Assembly (NCBI RefSeq): GCF_002878395.1
Contig: NC_061118.1
Coordinates: 128,337,901-128,401,900 of the forward strand
Origin: Capsicum annuum
Lineage: Eukaryota > Streptophyta > Magnoliopsida > Solanales > Solanaceae
Length of the DNA stretch: 64,000 nt
Direction of reading: 5' to 3'
Shown here: positions 48,456 to 59,397 of the stretch, one piece after another
Layout: every line of letters starts with the position of its first letter
How positions within the stretch are numbered: the stretch's first letter is position 1
Made by a program: the position numbers and the translations under genes
Notes under the pieces: model-generated
The model's database searches: none
What the model saw: only the letters and a program-made list of their open reading frames with translations
What the model was told of the DNA's origin: nothing

Positions 48456-49706
48456 ATTATTGTTGTACGTTATATAATTCTATTAAAATTGCAAGAAAAT
48501 ACAAAGACAAGGAAAAAAATTATTTACTTACAGATCCCTCATTTTCTGTAGGTTTGTGAGGATCATCAGATTGATCATGAACCATTGGATCATGACTTGG
48601 TTCTGCTTGTAGATTATTTGGTTGTTTACCTAATAGAATATCACCATCTACTTTAAGCTTCCCTAACAGTAATCTTTTAATTTTAGTTTAATCAAACTTC
48701 AAAAATTTGTTCTCATCTAGAATTTTTTTAAATTTCTTCACATGTGATTAATTTTTTGCATATAGGATACTTTAAATAAAAAATAATCTATTTAACAGAA
48801 AGGTTATAGGAGAGATTAGAGGAAAAGAACCAATCCATACACCAAGTTTCTCATTTAACACACTGAATCACTTGTCATCACTATTATTATTAGTTGGAAG
48901 CTCATGCTCCAGTATGAATGCCTCTACCAAACCTTTCTATTACCAAAAAAAATTAATAGAACTATGAATTACAATAAACACAACTAATTAAACAAATAAA
49001 AATAAAAATAAAATTGGCGTAGATACTTACCAAAGATTTTAAATTTTTTTAATTAAAAAACTTGACCACTGTTATGTATTGTGGAGTAGTATGTGCCACA
49101 TAAGGCAACATAAGAGGATATTTTTCACCAGAGACTATCTGCACATTTTTTTCTCTATATTTGGGAAAAATCATCCCATGTCCATATCATAAAGGCATAT
49201 AGAAAACCAACAAGATAGTATGATGCCCTAACAATGGTTTTTGTTGGTTTGAATGAGCTGTTCAATGAACTTAGAGTTTCATCAAAAGATAGTTCACCCC
49301 CTCCCAACTCTCTACAAAAAGCTTCATCCTTCAGTATCATAATATGATTAGCATATACGACCTTGTCAGGCCTCCCCTAATAAAATGCATCCTAAAATAT
49401 AGATTTTAGATAGCTTGATAGCGTCAAAATCATTTTGGACTTCACCTTTCCTTGTTTTCATAAAAGTTTTCAAGTCCTCCATTTTTAATTTGTCTGCTCT
49501 ATCAAAATAAATATTCAAAAGATGATTGCCACCTCCTTTTCTCTAACTGATGCTAATACATTTCTTGAACGTTTAGTTGAAAAAGTAGTAACAAGACCAA
49601 CAACATCAAGAGTGAACTCAATATAACTTCCTTGGACATAAAATGTCATCACATTCTTCTTGTTACATCTTACTTCAGATAAGAGCATATAATATAACAG
49701 CATACC
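48456..49706 (-). pseudogene. N-terminal half of MULE Ulp1 protein: DUF1985-like region, degenerate
   Basis: Minus strand. The stretch at 49703-49515 reads SEVRCNKKNVMTFYVQGSYI..FTLDVVGLVTTF, like the opening of the plant DUF1985 domain. Downstream (about 49510-49390) is DAIKLSKIYILGCILLGEA. After a stop and frameshift, 49340-49155 has YYLVGFLYAFMIWTWDDFSQ, the GF.yAf.vW motif of DUF1985. Further left, 48960-48530 has KGLVEAFILEHELP and scattered stops. DUF1985 commonly sits N-terminal to the Ulp1 domain in MULE-borne proteins. Orientation and order fit the catalytic part at 17482-16729, now 31 kb away. A C-terminal segment ends at the Gypsy-3 target site. Confidence 0.75.
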
Positions 49707-50539
49707 GAATTAATTTAGATTACCTAATTGCATGAATTTTCCAAAAAAAAAAAACACCTTTATCTAATAATGACAACTAATTGCCATCCAAAAAGGTCGT
49801 TATAGTTGTGATAATTTGAATCTTCTTTCCAATGAGGGTCTGATTTCAACCAATCTTAAGAATCAATAAAATACTAAGTAGGATTTGTCTTGCTAAACAT
49901 GCTTAAGAAAATCTGTAGTTACAAAGATAAAAATAACTTTCAAATTAAAAAATAACAACAAAACAAGAATCAAGCAACAAAATAAAATTTATCAAACAAA
50001 AAAATTGACTCAATGGCTACAGAAAACACCCAAAACCCAACTCTCACAAACAAACCTAAACGACCTAGTGACTGTACAAAAATGAGCTCAATGATTAGAG
50101 AAACCATCAAAAACCCAAATCTCACCATAAAAAAACTAATTTTCACCAAGGTGATTTATATCAAAAAATAGAATTTATAAAACAATCTATACATTATAGA
50201 ATATGATTAAGAGAATACAAGACTGACTTCAAGCTTAAAAAATTACTATGTAACAAATAGTTCAAATGCATTCTATGAGATTAAGAAAAAACAAGAGAGA
50301 ATTACCTCCGTGGGGAAGAAAGTGCAGAGAAATGAGGGACAAAAACAAAAACCCTAAATGTAGAATGTGATTTCACCAAAAAGAAGGAGATAAATCTGAA
50401 TCTCCAAGATTTGAGATAAAATTTGACCTATCGTGGCTTTGTGCAGTGGGTAAATGTATTTTTGACTTCTTTTTTTTTTTTTGGGTAGAATGCATTTTTA
50501 ACTTAAACTTGTTGCAAATAAATTATGTCATTTAAAAAA
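49707..50539. other. MULE: presumed 5' region of the Ulp1 gene
   Basis: AT-rich, with no protein motif seen. By position it would hold the minus-strand gene's first exon, leader and promoter. Confidence 0.4.
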
Positions 50540-51470
50540 TAATTGATTATGCCTCATGGCAAGCCTAACACTATTAGCCTCTATTAAATTAGCTAATGTT
50601 CTGCAATACTTGCCTTAGAGGCAAACATAGACCCAACAAAATTAGTTATTCCACGTGGATAAAAGTAGGAATCATTGTTTGTATCGATTTCGCAAATAGT
50701 TAATAACTTTTGCCCTAGATGCAAGGAATAGCCCAAGGACTTCAAAATAACAAGTAATTCCTCATGGACAAGAGTTTACACCAGTCTCACAATGTGTAGC
50801 TTATGGAGTGTGTAATAACTATTGCTCTAGAGGCAAAACATGGATGAATTGCTTTTAAAAAATTAGTGTATTTCACAAAATTTAACTAATTGATTATTAT
50901 ACAATTCTTGGCTTAGAGGCGTAATGTGTATTAACTGTTTTCTTAGATACAAAACATATCTCAAGTCTTATATAATTAACAAATACTTAATGAGAAATGA
51001 TTTATCCTATATCACAAAATCTAACTAATTGAGTATCATATAATTATTGCCTTAGGGGGAAAATGTAGCTCAAAATTTTTTAAACATTATTGTATGCCTC
51101 ATGGACAACAATTTACATAATTTCACAATGTCTAACTTTTGAGTTATTCTATGAATCTTGTAGTGAAGACATAGCCAAGGATTTTTACAAAAAAAAAGTT
51201 GAGACCCATGGACATAACATTTAGTAACGGTTACTGCATAGACAAAACATATGTCAAGGACTTTAAAAAATTAACGAATAATTTAAGGGCAACAATTATA
51301 CTATTTCACGAAGTCTAACTAATTGAATATTATGTAGTTCTTTCCTTAGAGGCAAAATGTATCTTAGGAAATTTTCAAAAAATTAATCTATGTGAAACAA
51401 TTTACACTATTTTGCTATGTCTAACTTATGAGATACTCTAACATAAGTTGCTAACTTAGAAAAGAGAATA
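50540..51470 (+). repeat. MULE tandem repeat array 3 (degenerate units)
   Basis: About nine strongly diverged units of the ~100-bp repeat, recognised by TTGCCYTAGAGGCAA and CCTCATGGACAA. Same orientation as the left arrays. Confidence 0.75.
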
Positions 51471-52389
51471 TATCATAACCTTTATATAACTTGACAAAAA
51501 TAAACTCACAAGTAAAAGAGATAAATTTTAAAAATTTGATATCTAAAAGTCGAAAGAACAAGTATTAAACTAATAGGAAAAATAAAACAAGAAAAAAGAA
51601 TGCAACAATTTACAAAGAAATAAGAAAAATTGTGGCAAACTAGTTGAAAGTAAGCATTTTCAATTACAACTTGAGTGACCCTCTTTAAATATCATAAGGA
51701 AACAAAAGATAAAATTAAATCCTCTTAAGAATTTTCCACACCTTTAGCAGTACAAAATAATCTTTTATTGAAATACGATCAGAAATATTGGGTAATTTGG
51801 AGTTATTAGAGCCAAACTAAGACCATAATCTTCCTCTAATAATTCTCACCGCTTTCTTTTCCTAGAAAGCAAATTCTCAGGAGGTGATGAAAGATTAATT
51901 TCTCTAATTTAAAGCTTGGCACAACTATAAAACGGTTTCAAATTAGACTCCATCTTCTAGAATCGACACATTTTGTTCCTGTATTTCATCCACCCACTCA
52001 AAATTTGCAATTCCAACTCCTCGTATATCACTTTGTTTATTTAATCCTTGAATAAGCTCCACAATAAAATCATACCACGACTCTAGAGACTATATCACAA
52101 AAATTTAATAATGTCAACAACACAATAAAGGTAATGACTGATATAATGATGTTGTTTTTATTAAATAATAAATTTAATCTAAAATTTTTTGTAATACGGT
52201 TAATAACCCCATGAAAAGAAGTATCAAGATTATTCTTAATAAATGATGTCAATATCTGCATGAAAATTTCAAAAGAAAAAGAAGGATTATTAAAGTAAGT
52301 TAGACACTCAACATTAAATTATGATTTGAATAGTAAAATAATAAACATATATTGAATATTAAATAAAAAGAGAGTGACACAGAATCCAC
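51471..52389. other. MULE spacer
   Basis: AT-rich with no recognised gene or repeat. Confidence 0.4.
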
Positions 52390-53590
52390 CCAGATAATAG
52401 TTATGTCCCATGGGTAAGAATTGACATTGTCTTAGTTTGTAATGATTTGGCAGATGATCTATAACTCTTACCTAGACGCAAGACTTTTAGATCACAAAAG
52501 AACAAGTTGTGCCCCATGGAAAAGAGTTGACATTGCCTTAGTCTGTAATGATTTGGAAGATAATCTATAACTCTTGCCCTAGAGGCAAGACTAGAAACAA
52601 GTCCATAGGTAAGAGTTGACACTGACGTACTCTTTAATGATTTAGTAAATGATCTGTAACTCTTTCCCAAAAGGAAAGACTTTTAAATCACTAAAAAATA
52701 AGTTGTTCCCCATGGTCATGAGTTGACATTGCCTTGATTTGTAATGATTTGGAAGATGATCTACAACTCTTGCCCTAGAGGCAAGACTTAGACAACAAAG
52801 AAACAAGTCCATGGGTAACAGTTGACACTGCCTTAGTCTATGCTGATTTAGTAAATAATCTATAACTCATGCCCAAGAGGGAAGACTTATAGATCACAAA
52901 AGAGCAAGTTATGCCCCATGGACAAGAGTTGACATTGCCTGAGTCTAAAATAATTTGGTAGATTATCTATAACTCCTGTCCTAGACGCAAGACTTAGACA
53001 TCAAGGGAACCAGTTATGCTTTATGATCAAGAGTTGATACTACCTTAGCCTTTGATGATTTAGTAAATGATCTACAACTCTTCCCCAAGAGGCAAGACTA
53101 TTAGATCACAAAAGAACAAGTTGTACCCCATGGGTAAGAGTTGACATTGACTTAGTCTGTATTGATTTGGTAGATGATCTATAACTCTTATCCTAGAGGT
53201 AAGACTTAGACAACAAAGAGATAAGTCTATGGAAAAGAGTTGATACTTCCTTAGTCTTTAATGATTTAGTAAATACCTATAACTCTTGCCTTAAAGGCAA
53301 AACTTAGACACTAAAAGAACAAGTACATAAGCAAGAGTTGACACTGGCTTAGTCTCTAATAATTTGATAGATAATCTATAACTCTTTTCCAAGAGGCAAG
53401 ACTTTTAGACCCCCTAAAAGAACAAGTTATGCTCCATCGACAAGAGTTGACACTAGCATAGTCTGTAATAATCTTAAAGATGATTGAGAACTCTTGCCCA
53501 AGAGGCAAGACTTTTATCCCCCAAAAGAGCAACTTATGCGCCATGGATAAGAGTTGTTACTGACTTAGTCTGTATTAACTTAACAAACTG
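52390..53590 (+). repeat. MULE tandem repeat array 4 (about twelve units, best preserved)
   Basis: Period roughly 100 bp, with GTTGACAYTGCCTTAGTCTGTAATGATTTGG markers near 52428, 52529, 52617, 52724, 52819, 52929, 53030, 53139, 53237, 53337, 53445 and 53555. Units hold CTTGCCCTAGAGGCAAG and CCCATGGG. Direct orientation, the same as at the left end, so this is not part of the inverted termini. Confidence 0.9.
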
Positions 53591-54689
53591 TTGAAAATTT
53601 AAGACTTGGAGATTATTATTTCAAGCTTGAAAAAGAATGATAATGTTTTGAAAACTTGATTATATCATATATGACTTTTTTATATATAGATTTACATGAT
53701 TTACTATAATTAGGACACAAGTTATGCATAATGTCTACATTTTAAAGATTGTTTTCTGGATGTTGATCTATAAATCTTGGGATTGGCAAGGCTCAAATGG
53801 CATAAAAAATTCATAATATAAAAAGCAAGAGAATGACAATGTTGACTGACAAGTTTAACATCATTCCAAACTCAAAATTCTTTAACGAGATTCCTACCTT
53901 GATAAAATTTACCTCCCCCACTACTAAAGCTCTTGTCTGGAAAGGTATTTGACCAGACAAGAAATAACCTTACCAAATATTGATAAGAAACATTCAAAAT
54001 AGTGTAATGACAACCTCATCATTTTTAAGTTGAGTACCTTTATAACAAAATAGAGTACTTTAGAGGAGAACAAAGCTAGACCCACTTTGAACAAACTATA
54101 AACTTCAAAGATTGATAACACAATTGATTACAATAGCATACCAAAGAGGCAAATGCAAATTTAAATATGCATTATGATACCATGTACATGCATATTTAAC
54201 CAAAGAAAATACACTTGACAATATTTCCAAGGCCTATCTAAGAAATATTACTACTTAGAATTAGGCAAATATTGCAAATTTACCCATAAGCTTTTAATAC
54301 CAAAACATAGAGTATTATTTCAAATATTTCTCTAGGCAAGCAAGAATCTTGTAGAGATGATTTTTGACAAAAAAAAGAACAAAATAAATAAAGTAACACC
54401 TTTGGCAGCAAAGTTTCTAGTACACATATAAAAACATTCACAAAAAAGGCAAGAAAGCTGTCACTGGCCTAACGGAAACACTTCAAAGCTGATATGGAAA
54501 ATAATCCTAATCGTACCTCACTATGAACTAATTCTCAGGTCATTTCAGTTTTCAAAGTTAAAGAAAAATGGTCTTATTAAAGTGTTTAAACAAACTTAAG
54601 AGAAAAGCTCAATTATTGGCATATTTGACTTCAACATTCATCACTTGTACATAACATTAATATGTTAGTAGATGATATATAATATGCAA
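53591..54689. other. MULE spacer
   Basis: AT-rich. I see no gene. Confidence 0.4.
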
Positions 54690-54925
54690 AGACTTAGGCC
54701 TTATAAAAACAAGTTATACCTTATGGGAAAAAAATACTCCTGCTATATTGTCTATTAATTAAATAGATCCTCAATAGCTTTTCTCCTAGAGGAAAGACTT
54801 ATCCCACAATGGAACAACTAACGTCCTATGGATAAAAGTTGACATTACCTTGGTCTGAAATGATTTGATAGATGCTCTCTCAACTCTTGCACTAGACGTA
54901 AGAATTAGCTCTCAATGAACATATT
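54690..54925 (+). repeat. MULE ~100-bp repeat, two units
   Basis: Degenerate units with TTCTCCTAGAGGAAAGAC and GTTGACATTACCTTGGTC. A further single unit lies at about 55610-55770. Confidence 0.72.
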
Positions 54926-56309
54926 TAAAGGAAGAGAGAGTGACAGAGTATTCTTCTTTGGTAAAATATACAAAAAGTGAAGTTGAACTTCTTTTAGTAT
55001 ACTAATAGACATTGATGTAAAATGCATATAAATGATAAATTGAATTTAGTAGAAACTTGCATCAACAATAATGTCAATTAGGTTGAAAGGAAAAAATCTA
55101 AAAGAATTAGAAGTAATATCCACTAAGAGACGCTCTATTTCTTCATCAGAAGCAACACATGTTTACAAAAGAAAAAACATAGAACAATTTTTTATTTTTA
55201 AACATAAATGTATACTAACAAGAGCAATTTGTACATTTACAAATAACAAGAACATTATTTCTTTTTTAATTAAAAAAATGAGTTAAGGCTACTTATAGGC
55301 AGGCATGTCATCCAGAATGTGGTAGCTAAAATTAATAACAAACATTATAACGAAGGTACAATGGAACCTATACAAAGAGAAAGCAAAGCTACTGCTCATG
55401 AAATCAACAAGTAACTCTACAAAGAGGAAAACTGAATGAAATTGGTAGATAAAATAGCGGAAATTAAAAATATGCTATGAAGATTTTTAATGAATCTACT
55501 TGTTGATAAATACATTTTGATCAACTATTTTAAGTGTAATAAATACTTATTTTTACTGTATACTATTTGTTATCCTAAGTCAAACTTGATGAGATTGAGA
55601 GGTCAAAAAAACCAGCTAATGGGCAAAACATGAATATTGTCTTAGAGGCAAGACTTTGATCAATGAAAGTAAGAAAAATAAAAAATACACCCCCATAGGC
55701 AAGAGTTTCCAATAACTCATTCTATACTAAATTGCAAGATACTCTATAACACGTGCCTAAGAGAGAAAATACAACTTCAAAAATTTATAAGAACAAAATA
55801 CAATCCCAAAAGGAAACAATTGTCTCAAAGGCATACTTATTAATTTATCAAAATCATCTCTGACTCATTCCTTAAAAGAAAGAGATGGTCAAAAAAACAA
55901 AAGGATTGTAAAAGCAATACCAAGAAAGCTAATTGTACAAACCATTTTATAGTATGCTATGCAGGTTAGAGATTCTCCCATTTTCAAATCAAAAAATGAC
56001 TTTAATTAAAAGTTAATTACATGCCCTAAAACTCCTATTTAAGTAAAATTTATCAAAAATATACAAAACCCATAAATTACAACATCTTGAAGATGAAGAA
56101 TTATCTCAAGTTTGTCCATCTTTTTCTGTATATCGCGAGATTGAAGAATTAAAAGAGATAGCAATAAAGAAATAGAGAAGTGCAATAAAGAGAAAGATTC
56201 AAAATAAGAAAGAGTAAGGAGTTGGACAGGATAGAGATGCGTTCAGGGGCATTAGTGAGAATAGAGTTGCGTTTAGCGGCAAAAAAGTCCTTTTGATATG
56301 GCAGTAAAC
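54926..56309. other. MULE right subterminal region
   Basis: Mostly AT-rich, with one isolated repeat unit (55610-55770). A short ORF at 55071-55286 is not recognised and looks incidental. Confidence 0.4.
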
Positions 56310-56396
56310 CACTGAAGGCTATTTACTTAAGGGTTTTTTATTTGGGGCTAAATATACAGAGCCACCTAAATTTCTGGTCACCCCATGTAATTTACT
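56310..56396 (-). repeat. Right terminal inverted repeat of the MULE
   Basis: The reverse complement begins AGTAAATTACATGGGG and contains CCCCAAATAAAAAA and AAATAGCCTTCAG, matching the left end. Confidence 0.75.
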
Positions 56397-56405
56397 GCAC
56401 ATTAC
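56397..56405. repeat. Right target-site duplication of the MULE
   Basis: GCACATTAC, 8 of 9 identical to 10912-10920. Confidence 0.75.
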
Positions 56406-57167
56406 ACATGGTTAATAATACAATCACATAATAGATGATATTGTGGCAAAATGGCAAGTGAAAAAATCCAAATACCAATTCAAACATCCGAACATCTTAC
56501 ACTCCAGTTAATCCTTCCCATACGAAATACCAAGAATGGATATTAACAAATTTTTTTTAAAGAAAATAATAATAAAATAAAAATAAAAATAAAAATGTAT
56601 GCCAATTTATTGCAAATTCACTTAAAATATAGCCCACCCTGTCATAGCTTTGATGCTAATTAAGTCTATTCCAATAGAAATAATTTACCCCAAAATAGAT
56701 TATCTAGTAACATCAAAAGTTAGACCTCAAAACACATAAATGCATACATTCATATTACTAAATTAAAGAACATTGTATGGAGACTTAAAGTCTACTTTGT
56801 AAAAAAGTGATATTAATTTTTTATCACTTTACCTATCTAATGTAATAAATAATTAATACTTTGTGGAAAAATTAATTTTGATAAATAACATACTATAGAG
56901 CATATGGAAACAACTTCTCGTCTATATAGCCAGTACCATGATCGCATAACTAGATTCTATACAAATGATTCACATATATATTCAATTTTACTATTGAATT
57001 CTGAACTAGTAGTTACAGAACTAAAGATGAGATGATTAAATTACAAGAACATCTAAAAAGTCAATAGTAAGAGATTTCATTTATAGTTTACTTATTTATT
57101 AAGTGCTCATATCAATCAAGTGAAAAAATAATTATTTAAGGACAGTTTGATTGAGACTTATTCAAAT
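56406..57167. other. AT-rich flank right of the MULE
   Basis: No gene or repeat recognised. Confidence 0.4.
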
Positions 57168-58172
57168 TGAAAAAGGGATAAATATATTATTAAACTATAA
57201 TAAATAATACATATATACCCTTCGTCATACTTTGAGTACACATATGCTCCTAATGTTAATGAAATGACATATATATACCCCTCATACTAACAGTAGGGGC
57301 ATATGTGTATCAAAAATATGACAGAGGGCATATACGTATCATTTATCATAGTTCGGGGGTATATTTATCCCCTTTTTAATTCAAACATTTTCATTCAAAA
57401 TAATTAATCCAAACCCATTAATCGGCCAAATAAATCAATTACCTGACCTGATTTCAATTAAAATCTAAGAATCGCCTATCTAACAGATGTATTTTTCTCA
57501 CCCATATAATGATATACACACACCATATAATAACACTTACTACTATAATTTTTTTTTTAAATTATTAACCCATAACACCAAAAAAACAACACCAAATAAA
57601 TTGAAACCCTTATGTTTCAATTTTTAGAAAAATTTTGTCGGAATAGCACTACCCACCATCGGTCAACACTACATAGCCACCATCTCCATTGAATAGAAAC
57701 ACCCCACTAATAAATCATCTTCGTACCCCTATCTCCAGCTACCTCCAACCTAATCTCTATTCCCTTTTACCAACAAACATCAACTAGTAGCAGCAACCAA
57801 TCATTGCAATTTGATTGGAATTTATGTTTAAGAGAAAAACAAATGGAGTATTGGGTTCTGAACAAAAAGTAGAGGTTGGATCGAGTTGGTTTGAAATTAG
57901 GTTCTATGGATTTATTGGGTTAGGAAGTAGGTTTGGGTTAATTATTTATGATAAAAATAAAATTAAAAGAGGATAAATATATCCCTAATCTTTGAAAAAT
58001 AGTATGTATATACCCTCCATCATAGTTTAGTGTACATATTTAACCCTACCATTAGTGTGAGGGGTAGATATGTACCATTTTATTAATGGTAGAGGAATAT
58101 ATATATCCAAAGTATGGTGGAGAGTATATGCATATCATTTATCATAGTTTGGAGATATATTTATCCCTTTCT
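57168..58172. mobile_element. 1-kb foldback (long-TIR) element
   Basis: Left arm 57168-57420 and the reverse complement of right arm 57925-58172 align along their whole length (AAGGGATAAATATA..CATACTTTG..ACCCCTCAYACTAA..AATTAAYCCAAACC). Each arm is itself nearly palindromic, starting AAAGGGATAAATATA and ending TATATTTATCCCCTTTT. The 500-bp centre has no transposase. It is either one foldback element or two MITEs in opposite orientation. The match beyond the inner palindromes favours one element. Confidence 0.78.
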
Positions 58173-58494
58173 GTATTCAAAATAATAAATAAAAAAATTA
58201 GACATTGATGTTGAATACCTTGAAGATGGATAGAGACACTAGATGGAAATCTTAAACAGCAACACGGTGATACCATAATGATACAATCATGATGAGGTGG
58301 CAACGGGAATGATGGTTGGTTTATTAGTTTCCCGCTATTATTTTCAAGTGATTTTGGAAGCTTGTGGTTTATTAGTAGAGATATAAAATAAAAACTCAAA
58401 GGTATTATGATTGCTTAGTAAAGAGACAAGGACAACATGGTGGTGTCAGATTGGTAGAGATGGGTTTAAGGAAAGGCACATGAGCGAACGACTA
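58173..58494. other. Short gene-free spacer
   Basis: AT-rich. No feature recognised between the foldback element and the copia LTR-like region. Confidence 0.4.
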
Positions 58495-59336
58495 ACTATG
58501 AAGGAATATTTCATTTAAGTCCTTAGTTTTGATGATAGACAAATTGCATATTGGGACCTGTTTTCTAGAGATTTTGTGATGACAAAGATGCTACAACATA
58601 TAAAATAGGTTGAGTTCACCTATCATTATCATGGTCAACAGTCTCAACTAACACAAAGTACAGAAGTTGGTGAAAAAAATGCTGCCACCTTTTTGCCTCA
58701 ACCAATGGGATCCCTCCTAGTTTTTTTGTGTCATACTACATATTGGTCATATTTATCAACAAGAAACCAACACTTCCATATTCTTACAATAAAATATCTT
58801 TTTGAAGTCGTGAATCAAAGACTCTACTTTTTAACAGGGAACTGATTATTAATTGAGTTGTATTTTTTTCCTTGTTTTCGTTGAGTCTTTATACTATGCT
58901 TTTAAACTTTTTCCTATGTTTTATTATGATTGTTAGAAGGTGTTGAGGTGAAAAACCTTCTCTTCATAATCATCTAGAGTTAGGTGATTTCTTAAGCTAG
59001 AGTGAACTTGGTATCTCTAGGTAGAGTTAGATGGAGCATGAAGCAGTAAAGTTATCGCTTGTGTTTCCTTATAGTAGGGTTATTGATAGGAGACAAATGA
59101 TTAGGAAGTTAATCCTTTGAGTCTGTATTAAAGATTTTTCTTGGATATATTGGAGCTTAGAAATAATAGAGGCAGGTCATGGTTTTTATCCCTAGAGCAA
59201 GTAATTTTTATGTAAAAATCCTTATGTCTACTATTTATCTTTCCACACTCTTTTATTGTTCGTCTTTCTAGTTGTTTCCATGTAAGTTCATTTGGGAATA
59301 GGTCCCTAAGTTAAGGAGAAACCCACTGTAACTCTT
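58495..59336 (+). repeat. Probable 5' LTR of a copia element
   Basis: Contains TTTTGATGATAGACAAATTGCATATTGGGACC-type sequence (about 58527-58565), a pattern I associate with copia/Sirevirus LTRs. It ends just before a primer-site-like sequence at 59341. The start is a guess, as no second LTR lies in the window. Confidence 0.5.
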
Positions 59337-59340
59337 TATT

Positions 59341-59352
59341 TGGTATCAATGC
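59341..59352 (+). other. Primer-binding-site-like sequence of copia remnant
   Basis: TGGTATCAATGC, 10 of 12 bases matching the iMet site TGGTATCAGAGC. Lies 46 bp before the gag start. Confidence 0.6.
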
Positions 59353-59397
59353 AAGGTCTTCCACAAAAATGCTAACACCTTGGAAGGATCTTAAAAA

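Larger units (their letters stand above)
10921..56396. mobile_element. Giant nested Mutator-like element (MULE) carrying transposase and Ulp1 protease gene
   Basis: Inferred from four independent signs: matching inverted ends (10921-11010 against 56310-56396), a 9-bp target duplication just outside them, a MuDR-type transposase near the left end, and a DUF1985/Ulp1 protease gene whose pieces are spread through the interior. Plant MULEs that carry Ulp1-like proteases are known (for example the Kaonashi group and melon CUMULE). The present 45.5 kb comes largely from three nested gypsy elements and a tandem duplication. The native parts are 10921-18272, 28128-30083 (repeated at 32387-34393) and 48456-56396, about 17 kb together. 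Neither gene is intact, so the copy cannot move by itself. Confidence 0.8.

Noticed and set aside
58142..58399. 85-codon minus ORF with a hydrophobic start
   Set aside because: It begins in unique AT-rich DNA, overlaps the foldback arm, and shows no recognisable domain.
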